The notes under the pieces are model-generated. The model was not told the origin of the DNA. It did no database searches and saw nothing but the letters and a program-made list of their open reading frames with translations. This document shows, piece after piece, positions 21,976 to 28,114 of a DNA stretch of 28,114 nucleotides. Position numbers and translations under genes: made by a program. Position 1 is the stretch's first letter; the number at the start of each line of letters is the position of its first letter. Source of the DNA: CAZHAM01 sp964530415 (GTDB lineage: Bacteria > Patescibacteriota > WWE3 > UBA101185 > UBA10185); contig CAZHAM010000004.1 of assembly GCA_964530415.1 (NCBI GenBank), positions 1-28,114 on the forward strand, written 5' to 3'.

Positions 21976-22075
21976 NNNNNNNNNNNNNNNNNNNNNNNNN
22001 NNNNNNNNNNNNNNNNNNNNNNNNNNNNNNNNNNNNNNNNNNNNNNNNNNNNNNNNNNNNNNNNNNNNNNNNNNN
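21976..22075. other. Assembly gap of exactly 100 N
   Basis: A run of 100 N, the usual placeholder for a gap of unknown length. It hides the last base of groEL's stop and the C-terminus of the nucleotidyltransferase gene on the other strand. The join of the two flanks is by scaffolding and may hide more genes. Confidence 0.99.
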
Positions 22076-22933
22076 AATTTGCTTAAACTTCGAGATAACC
22101 ATATTAGTACTGTCCCTTTTATTGAAATGAATAATACCTTTGGTAGTTATCTCGGTAGTTTTTCTTGGTTTCATATAAGTCATTTCCATTTTCATCGCCA
22201 ATTCCTCGATTAAATTAACAACAAAGCTTTTAGGTTGAAACGTGTTTCTGATTCTTTTGGGAAGCGAAAAAGTGAAATTAGGCAAATAATCAGATACCCA
22301 AATGTTTTCATTTAAAAATCTAAAATATGCCGAATCTTTATCAAAATACGGTTGGAGCATCGCCACTTCGTGTGCAGTGTAAATATTACGTTTTTCTGTA
22401 GGCCACGAAATATGGTCCTCGTCAACAAAAATATTGGGACACACCTTTAAATTTGTAGATTCGCGATTAGGGTATTTTTTTAGTGCAATTAAAATTAAAA
22501 TAACAAATCCGCGTGTAAGCCAGACTCTATTTTTTGCAGTAACAACGAAAATATCAAGATCATCCTCTTTTTCGGCATTTAACGCAGCTACCGAACCGGT
22601 AATTCCAATTAATTTAATCCACGGTATACGACTCAAAATGGTTAAACATTCTTTATTTTTATTAATCAAATCCAAAGAATTCTTTTGGCGTACTTCCCAA
22701 CTTAAAGGTTTTGTTCCCGATAGATAAAATTTCTCATCTTTAACTTTTACCTGCTTATTTTTTATAAGCCTTCGCAGACTTTGTTTAAAAAATTTATTGT
22801 CAAAACTCTCATCAGAAACTAAGTAGTTAACAAGTTGAAAAAAACTCATCGGATAGTTAAATACCGACGAATATCCTAAAGTCTGTTTAATTGCCAAATC
22901 GCATGTCCTTTCTTTTGCTCGTTCTCTAGGCAT
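22076..22933 (-). CDS. Nucleotidyltransferase-fold protein with N-terminal winged helix, 3' end lost in gap
   Basis: 286 residues are readable before the gap; the true C-terminus is unknown. The N-terminal part (about 15-75: TLGYSSVFNYPMSFFQLVNYL, then LRRLIKNKQVKVKDEKFYLSG) looks like a winged-helix domain. A Pol-beta-type nucleotidyltransferase motif follows: LIGITGSVAALNAEKEDDLDIFVV (about 108-131), i.e. GS followed by D-x-D. A hydrophobic stretch (GFVILILIALKK) comes next. Proteins of this arrangement are frequent in Patescibacteria; their substrates are not known, and the third catalytic acid was not located with confidence. The ATG is one base after the RNase HI stop, so it is part of that transcription unit. 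Confidence 0.7.
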
Positions 22934-22934
22934 T

Positions 22935-23333
22935 TTAGGCGCTATCTAAAACTTGATTTACAATTGCGTCAGCCTCTTTATTTTTTGTTCTTTCGATATG
23001 TACGTATGAAACAGATTCAAACTCGCTTTCAAGTTCTTTAACTTTTTTAAAGTACTCTTTCATTCGCGCTTCTTTAACCTTGTAAGCACCGTTTAACTGT
23101 TTTACGACAAGCTCGCTGTCTAGGTAGCATATAAGTTCCGTACCTTCTTTGTCTTGGGCTCCGAGCAGGCCGGCAATTAGCGCTTGATACTCCGCGTCGT
23201 TGTTGGTGCAAACACCAATGTATCTACCTACCTCAAGAACTTTTTCACCTTGTTCATTTTTAATAACAATTCCTATTGCTCCGGGACCGGGATTACCCCT
23301 TGCGCCACCGTCTGTGTTAATAATTAGTTTCAT
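22935..23333 (-). CDS. rnhA: Ribonuclease HI
   Basis: 132 residues. The core matches RNase H: INTDGGARGNPGP (Asp8), NNDAEYQAL (Glu48), CYLDSELVVKQL (Asp72), and HIERTKNKEADAIVNQ (His112, Asp122). It belongs to the short bacterial/archaeal/plant-like RNase HI group without an N-terminal hybrid-binding domain. It cuts the RNA strand of RNA-DNA hybrids in the cytoplasm. Its start overlaps the end of the Wzz-like gene by 17 bases and its stop is one base from the nucleotidyltransferase ATG, so all three are probably translated from one message. The link to a Wzz-like protein has no clear functional reason. Confidence 0.94.
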   Translation of the reverse strand: MKLIINTDGGARGNPGPGAIGIVIKNEQGEKVLEVGRYIGVCTNNDAEYQALIAGLLGAQDKEGTELICYLDSELVVKQLNGAYKVKEARMKEYFKKVKELESEFESVSYVHIERTKNKEADAIVNQVLDSA

Positions 23334-23925
23334 ATTTTTTGAAAGTTACTAATAAAACCCCAAATATAAAGCCTCCAAGTAAACCACAAACCGAGTAAAA
23401 ATAAATCGATTTGTATTCCGGTTTAACTACAGGCTCCGGTGAAATTTTAAGAATCTTGAGGTTAGGGTCAGTATTAAAATTTGCTTCATCAGAATATTTA
23501 ATAAACGAATCCGCCATAGAATTCCAAAGACTTTGAGATTTTTCGTAAGAATTATCTTTTACCGTTAAGGTAATTAGCTGTGGGCCGTTCTTTTTTATAT
23601 CAACGAGTTTTGAATATTTTTTTAAATTATAACCATTCGGCTCTATACCGGCTTTTTCCAAAGCCTGAGTTTTAACATCGATGCTTTCTAAGAGGGCAAC
23701 TGCGGTATTTGTGTAAGCCACAGCGGTTTGTTGAGAATAGTACCCTTCGTAAGTGAAGTATCTATCTGTCTTTTCGACCGCCCTTGTTATAAAAAGTGTT
23801 CCCGTTGAAATAAACTTAGCCGGTAGATAAAAAGTTGCAACGCCTGTAAATAGTCCTAAAAGAGTGAAAATCACCAGTAATTTTTTGTTTGCATAAATTG
23901 CGTTTATTAGTTCTTTTAGCTCCAT
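23317..23925 (-). CDS. Wzz/chain-length-determinant-like membrane protein
   Basis: 202 residues. Two membrane helices, at about 14-36 and 175-195, flank an outer domain, which is the Wzz/polysaccharide co-polymerase plan. N-terminal ELINAIYANKKLLVIFTLLG and the proline-bearing ISPEPVVKPEYKS before helix 2 fit the family. No C-terminal kinase domain follows. Such proteins set polymer length or help export of surface polysaccharides, which fits the O-antigen-ligase-like, WecA-like and GT2 proteins elsewhere in the window. It is the first gene of a minus-strand unit with rnhA and the nucleotidyltransferase gene. A TATTAT-like box lies about 17 bases before the ATG. Confidence 0.8.
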   Translation of the reverse strand: MELKELINAIYANKKLLVIFTLLGLFTGVATFYLPAKFISTGTLFITRAVEKTDRYFTYEGYYSQQTAVAYTNTAVALLESIDVKTQALEKAGIEPNGYNLKKYSKLVDIKKNGPQLITLTVKDNSYEKSQSLWNSMADSFIKYSDEANFNTDPNLKILKISPEPVVKPEYKSIYFYSVCGLLGGFIFGVLLVTFKKYETNY

Positions 23926-24086
23926 CTGTCTTTTCTCAAAATATAATACTGATACTACACCATCTCGCGTCTTTTTTCATCTAAATAACCTCGATTTTTG
24001 ATTTAAATCTAGCCAAAATCCCTTGTAAAAACACTCTGAAAAAAATATACTTAACCAAGAGTAATTCCAAATGAATAAACTGCCCG

Positions 24087-27000
24087 ATGCCCAAAAACAA
24101 CGTTATTAAAAAATCTGCACTGACACCCACTGCTCTTATTGCTGGGGGCGCAGGCTTTATAGGCTCACACCTCGCTGAGTCCCTTTTAAAAAAGGGCGCT
24201 AGGGTTATTGTTTTAGACAACTTCAATACCGGAAAAGACATCTATGTAAACGAATTTCTAAAAAATCCCAATTTTGCGCTCTTTAACATCGACATTAATT
24301 TTGGCCTTCCTGCAGAAATCGAAAGTGTAGACTATATCTTTCATTTTGCCGGGTTAGAAGAATACCTCTATGACAAGGATTTGGTAAATTTAGATTCACT
24401 TTTAACAAACGCAATAGGCACAAAGAATTTATTAGACCTTGCCGATCGCTCCTCAGGTAAATTTTTATTAGCATCAAGCATCGATGTATATGAGGGCAGA
24501 ATGTCACAACTTGAGCTTCAGGATTATTTTGGTAAAACAACAATGGATGAAAACAAGTACAGCATGACTGAAGCCAAAAGATTTGCAGAAGCCCTGGTTT
24601 GGGAATACAAAAAGAAAAACGACACAGATGTAAGAATCGTAAGGTTACCCGAAGTTTATGGACCACGAATGAGCTTGGATGCAAGCGGATCTTTAGGCGG
24701 CTACATGAAGAATGTTATTGAAGGTCACGATTTAACTATTCGTGGAGATGGCGGTGCAAAAGAGTTTTATATTTATATTGATGACGCGATTTCAGGAATA
24801 GTAAAAGCGCTTTTTAATAAAAATACTAAAGGAAATATTTATTCGTTAACCGACACAAAACCAATGAGCAAACTTGAGATCGCTTATGTTGTTAAAAGCG
24901 TAGCCGACAGAAAGTTAGATATAAAATTTGTAGATTCACACGGAGAAGTTAAACCTTACATAAAAATACCCGATACCTATAACCTAAAAGATTTGGAGTG
25001 GGGATTAAGAGTTGATTTAAAGTCAGGTGTAATGCAAACACTTAGTTGGTTTGGTTATGCAGCAAATTCTTTCTCGTTTAAACCCGGTAAGTTGATTGCG
25101 GATAAAAAAGGCGAAACAGAGGCTATGAAAGCACAAATGATACCTGTACAGCCCGAGGAGCTTTTTAGTTTAAGTACGGTTAAAGAGCCTCCCGTTCCGG
25201 AAACCCCGTTACAACCCGAACCAACACTTCCGTACAAAGTCATCAGCCAAGGTGCAGCTGTTGTCAAAAGCCCGAGCAAGGATTCTATCTGGTCAAACAT
25301 TGGAAAGAAATTTAAAAAATCACAAGAGGTGCGCGGTCCGGGGTTCTTTTCAAAAATTAATAAAAACTATATTTTGATTCCGTTGGGCGCAATAATACCC
25401 GCGTTACTAATCTTTTTAATTCTTCCGCTTTTGCAATTTGGATATTATTCAAGCCAAAGTCTTTCTTCGCTAAACAAACTCTCAACCCATACAACCCAGC
25501 TTGACTCGGAAAACATCGCAGGGGAATCACTGAAGGCGTACAAAAGTTTAACAAACTCACGAAGATCCTTATTTCAGCTCAAGTGGATATTTGTTGTTTT
25601 GGGAAAAACTGAACATTTTAATACTTATGACAAGCTATATAGCTCGCTTGCGTATTTCAGCAAAGCCGGAACATATGTTTCTAGCGCCGTAATGCCGTTT
25701 GAAAGTTTGTGGGAAGTGGTCCGTCCGGATTCAGATAAATTTATAAATCCACAAGACTTTAACGAAGCAAAACTCTCGCTTTCAAACGCGCGCAACTATG
25801 TTCAATTAGCTCTCGCAGATTATAAATTTGTAAACAAAGACTATCTTCCCAAATCCGCGCAACCAAGTGTAGATAAATACGAAAATTATTTAAAAATAGG
25901 CTCAGAGAGCATCGATTTAGGAATAAACATAGTAGCAGATTTACCCGAACTACTTGGCGCTAATTCAACTAAGAAATATTTGTTGTTATTCCAAAATTCA
26001 AACGAAATAAGACCAACCGGAGGTTTTATAGGATCGTATGGGATATTAGAATTTGACAAAGGAAAAATCGTAAATTTAGCAATCGACGATATTTATAACC
26101 CCGACGGTCAGATAACCATAAGAGACATTAAAATCACGCCGCCTGAGCCAATTGCCGTTTTGTTAAACGAAGACCGAGTGTACATGCGAAATGCCAATTG
26201 GGATCCCGATTTTCCAAGTTCGGCGGCAACAATAGAAGACCTATATTACAAAGTAACCGGCGAAGAAATTGACGGAGTAATCGCGATAGACCTAACATTT
26301 GTTAAAAATTTAATGAAAGCAACAGGACCTGTATTTTTAACATCTTATAACGAAGAAATTACATCCGAGAACATTTATGAGCGCACGCAACTCCACAGCG
26401 AATTTAATTATCAGGACGGTTCGGATCAGAAGAAATCTTTTTTAACAATTTTGTCGAGCAAATTACTCGAAAGTCTCTTTAGTCTTCAAAAAGAAAAAAT
26501 GCCGGTACTTTTATCCGGATTGTCGGAATCATTTGATCAAAGGCATGCCCTTGTTTACCTAGAAAATAATCCATTAAGTTTGGTTTTGCGCGATAAAAAA
26601 TGGGACGGAGCTGTTTTAGAAACCGATAAAGATTATTTAAGCATAATAAATGCAAATTTGGGCGGTACAAAAGCCAATTATTATGTAAAAAACGCATACG
26701 AATACAGCGTCTCATCAAAAACACGCGACGGGCTTTTAAGAGCTCAAATTGTTATGAAATATGATCATACCGGTGAAAATAATTCTTGGCCTGGCGGACC
26801 ATACACAAATTATTTTAGAGTGCTTACTCCATCGGGAACCAAGTTGACCGGAGCTCACATATATAATCAAGACGGTGGGGATGAGGATTTTATGCAAAAA
26901 GCCGTGATTTCTAGTGAAGGGCAGTACACTTCTTATGAATACTTTTTTACACTAAACCCCAAGGAAACCGCAACAGTTGTAATTGAATACGATCTTCCTT

Positions 27001-27212
27001 CAGGACTAAATTTAACAGCAGACTCCAAAGAATACTCGTTAATTTGGCAAAAACAGGCAGGAACTCACGACGACAGCTCGAAATTTGTATTCTCACCGCC
27101 TTTTGGTATGAATGTGGATTCTTACGAAGGATTTAGCAAAATTGAAGATGACAAGCTAATTTACGAGGATCCTTTAAACCAAGACAAAACTTTTAAAGTT
27201 TATCTCAAATAA
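24087..27212 (+). CDS. NAD-dependent epimerase-like domain fused to a membrane-anchored DUF4012 domain
   Basis: 1041 residues. Residues 15-325 form an extended short-chain dehydrogenase fold: GGAGFIGSHLAESLLKKG (20-37), LLASSIDVYEG (127-137), RIVRLPEVYGPRM (183-195). The usual catalytic Y-x3-K lines up with Met160-x3-Lys164, with a Tyr at 158 out of register, so classic epimerase/decarboxylase chemistry is doubtful. A Pro-rich linker (365-385) leads to one membrane helix (about 428-450), then a large outer region (455-1041) carrying the DUF4012 signature QNSNEIRPTGGFIGSYG (636-652). The start at 24087 is forced by an in-frame stop just upstream. The fusion links a cytoplasmic sugar-nucleotide-type domain to an external domain. 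Likely envelope-related; function unknown. Confidence 0.88.
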   Translation: MPKNNVIKKSALTPTALIAGGAGFIGSHLAESLLKKGARVIVLDNFNTGKDIYVNEFLKNPNFALFNIDINFGLPAEIESVDYIFHFAGLEEYLYDKDLVNLDSLLTNAIGTKNLLDLADRSSGKFLLASSIDVYEGRMSQLELQDYFGKTTMDENKYSMTEAKRFAEALVWEYKKKNDTDVRIVRLPEVYGPRMSLDASGSLGGYMKNVIEGHDLTIRGDGGAKEFYIYIDDAISGIVKALFNKNTKGNIYSLTDTKPMSKLEIAYVVKSVADRKLDIKFVDSHGEVKPYIKIPDTYNLKDLEWGLRVDLKSGVMQTLSWFGYAANSFSFKPGKLIADKKGETEAMKAQMIPVQPEELFSLSTVKEPPVPETPLQPEPTLPYKVISQGAAVVKSPSKDSIWSNIGKKFKKSQEVRGPGFFSKINKNYILIPLGAIIPALLIFLILPLLQFGYYSSQSLSSLNKLSTHTTQLDSENIAGESLKAYKSLTNSRRSLFQLKWIFVVLGKTEHFNTYDKLYSSLAYFSKAGTYVSSAVMPFESLWEVVRPDSDKFINPQDFNEAKLSLSNARNYVQLALADYKFVNKDYLPKSAQPSVDKYENYLKIGSESIDLGINIVADLPELLGANSTKKYLLLFQNSNEIRPTGGFIGSYGILEFDKGKIVNLAIDDIYNPDGQITIRDIKITPPEPIAVLLNEDRVYMRNANWDPDFPSSAATIEDLYYKVTGEEIDGVIAIDLTFVKNLMKATGPVFLTSYNEEITSENIYERTQLHSEFNYQDGSDQKKSFLTILSSKLLESLFSLQKEKMPVLLSGLSESFDQRHALVYLENNPLSLVLRDKKWDGAVLETDKDYLSIINANLGGTKANYYVKNAYEYSVSSKTRDGLLRAQIVMKYDHTGENNSWPGGPYTNYFRVLTPSGTKLTGAHIYNQDGGDEDFMQKAVISSEGQYTSYEYFFTLNPKETATVVIEYDLPSGLNLTADSKEYSLIWQKQAGTHDDSSKFVFSPPFGMNVDSYEGFSKIEDDKLIYEDPLNQDKTFKVYLK

Positions 27213-27223
27213 GCTTAATCAAG

Positions 27224-27229
27224 TATAAT
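27224..27229 (+). promoter_or_regulatory. -10 box TATAAT upstream of the PrgI-family gene
   Basis: Perfect TATAAT 20 bases before ATG 27250 and 11 bases after the DUF4012 fusion stop. Here a short leader is expected, unlike the six-base cases, and no Shine-Dalgarno site is clear. Confidence 0.45.
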
Positions 27230-27249
27230 AGGACTTGTAAAAACAAATA

Positions 27250-28114
27250 ATGCCGATACAAGACATACCTCTTACTAATAAAATGCACGCTGTTCCGCAA
27301 AACTTTATGGATGTGGAATTTAAACTTATTGGGGATTTAACAATGAGGCAGTTTACGTATTTGATGATCGGCGGTGTGTCTGCGTATTTGACCTACTCAA
27401 CAGTCGGAGGAGTTTTTAAATGGCCGTTTGTTCTATTTCTTGTAATTTTAGGACTGAGTTTTGCTTTTTTACCAATCCAAGAAAGGGGTTTAGACGTTTG
27501 GCTCGTTAATTTGTTTAAAGCTATTTATTCACCAACTCTTAGAATTTGGAAAAAAGCGCCGGTTATTCCAAGCGCATTGCTATATGAAAATTTAAATGTT
27601 GTTAAACAGGAGCTTATTACGCTTGCCCCTACTTCCAGCCGTCGAAAACTTGAGGAATATTTGCAATATCAATACAAAAAGGAAGACGAAGATCCGTTAG
27701 ATATTCCCGAAATGGAATTTGTGAAAAGAGTAAGAGATGCCTTTGCTCCGGATGTTGAATTGGCAAATGCTAATTCGTTACGGGCGGCTCAAGCAACATC
27801 TTCATATGGTCAGGCGACGGGCCAATCATTTGGGAGGCAAATTGGTCAGCAAATTGAACAATGGGGTTTTGGGGTCGGAAGAGACATTTCTGTACCTCAA
27901 GTACAACCGGTTCAACCGGTTCAACCCGCACCTGTGGTTCAGCCGGAACCCCAAGCACCTCAAAAGCCAATTGAGCCGGAACCTACTCCTGTTCCAACAC
28001 CAACGCCAACTACCACACCTGTACCCACACCTGTGCCAGTACAGCCCGCGCCTGTTCCGACAGTACCAACACCTGCACCCGCACCCGCACTGACACCAAC
28101 GCCTATTCCGGCCC
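27250..28114 (+). CDS. PrgI-family membrane protein with long proline-rich tail, C-terminus beyond window
   Basis: At least 288 residues, open at the right edge. The N-terminus (AVPQNFMDVEFKLIGDLTMRQFTYLMIGG, split at 14-42) matches PrgI, a VirB3-like inner-membrane part of type IV secretion systems in Gram-positive and candidate-phylum bacteria. Two close membrane helices follow (about 35-52 and 57-74), then IYSPTLRIWKKAPV, typical of the family end. Beyond residue 130 the protein is extended: an acidic-basic middle, a Gln/Gly stretch, and from about residue 214 a tail of P-V-Q-P, T-P and A-P repeats. Such tails are disordered and may reach through the wall. Next genes in such loci are often VirB4-like ATPases, but they are not in view. 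Confidence 0.78.
   Translation, partial: MPIQDIPLTNKMHAVPQNFMDVEFKLIGDLTMRQFTYLMIGGVSAYLTYSTVGGVFKWPFVLFLVILGLSFAFLPIQERGLDVWLVNLFKAIYSPTLRIWKKAPVIPSALLYENLNVVKQELITLAPTSSRRKLEEYLQYQYKKEDEDPLDIPEMEFVKRVRDAFAPDVELANANSLRAAQATSSYGQATGQSFGRQIGQQIEQWGFGVGRDISVPQVQPVQPVQPAPVVQPEPQAPQKPIEPEPTPVPTPTPTTTPVPTPVPVQPAPVPTVPTPAPAPALTPTPIPA
27890..28114 (+). repeat. Low-complexity Pro/Thr/Val/Gln-coding repeats
   Basis: Short degenerate repeats of the type CCGGTTCAACC and ACACCTGTACCC encode the proline-rich tail of the PrgI-family protein and run to the window end. Slippage or assembly error is possible in such sequence. Confidence 0.75.

Noticed and set aside
22079..22213. Apparent C-terminal extension of GroEL after the N run
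   Set aside because: Product of reading through unknown bases; it is the antisense of the nucleotidyltransferase gene.
27737..28093. Plus-strand frame of 118 codons in another frame of the PrgI-family tail
   Set aside because: His/Leu/Pro/Arg-rich translation of the repetitive proline-coding region; no start signal.
1..28114. Alternative genetic code (UGA as Gly), CRISPR array, insertion sequence or prophage
   Set aside because: TGA ends several well-matched genes at expected lengths; no spaced direct repeats, transposase, integrase or phage genes were seen.

Overview
The window looks like a chromosomal segment of a Patescibacteria (Candidate Phyla Radiation) genome, perhaps from the Microgenomates/Katanobacteria side; the lineage is inferred and not tested. 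The pointers are an AT-rich, tightly packed genome, a short alanyl-tRNA synthetase, an NAD-epimerase/DUF4012 fusion, a PrgI-family protein, a nucleotidyltransferase with an N-terminal winged helix, and many small membrane proteins. TGA acts as a normal stop at several genes (for example those ending at 8567, 10798, 14747 and 15953), so the code is table 11 and not the UGA=Gly code of Gracilibacteria/Absconditabacteria. The only sequence gap is a run of 100 N at 21976-22075.

Layout. 1-5842: a FemAB-like transferase cut by the window edge, a large UvrD-type helicase fused to a RecB/AddB-type nuclease, a small membrane protein, RmuC and another small membrane protein. 5843-6235: a small SD-led orphan gene followed by a strong hairpin. 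6236-10050: TatD nuclease, a membrane GT2 glycosyltransferase and a WecA/MraY-type phosphosugar transferase, closely spaced. 10121-11401: an OmpR-type response regulator and two small SD-led orphan genes on the other strand. 11543-15953: UbiA-family (DPPR-synthase-like) prenyltransferase, two small membrane proteins, O-antigen-ligase-like protein, a TPR-like protein and a helical protein resembling zinc-dependent phospholipase C. 15945-19867: PEGA/SH3 protein, tRNA-Cys, PIG-L deacetylase and AlaRS. 19878-21975: CIRCE operator, groES and groEL. After the gap, on the minus strand: Wzz-like, RNase HI and nucleotidyltransferase genes as one unit. 24087-28114: epimerase-DUF4012 fusion and a PrgI-family protein with a proline-rich tail that runs off the window. 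No stretch over 300 bases lacks a gene.

How it fits together. Most identifiable proteins concern envelope glycans: lipid-linked sugar start (WecA-like), sugar addition (GT2), polyprenyl-phosphate chemistry (UbiA), polymer ligation and chain length (O-antigen ligase, Wzz-like), sugar deacetylation (PIG-L) and surface or anchored proteins (PEGA/SH3, DUF4012). A second set is genome maintenance (helicase-nuclease, RmuC, TatD, RNase HI), and a third is translation and folding (tRNA-Cys, AlaRS, GroES/EL).

The most striking non-coding pattern is a TATAAT-like box placed only 6-9 bases before many start codons (13452, 15339, 17304, 18020, 11543, 3758, 5429), which predicts leaderless mRNAs. In contrast, four small orphan genes have strong Shine-Dalgarno sites, and the two whose base composition I counted by hand are near 45-46% GC, visibly above their neighbours.
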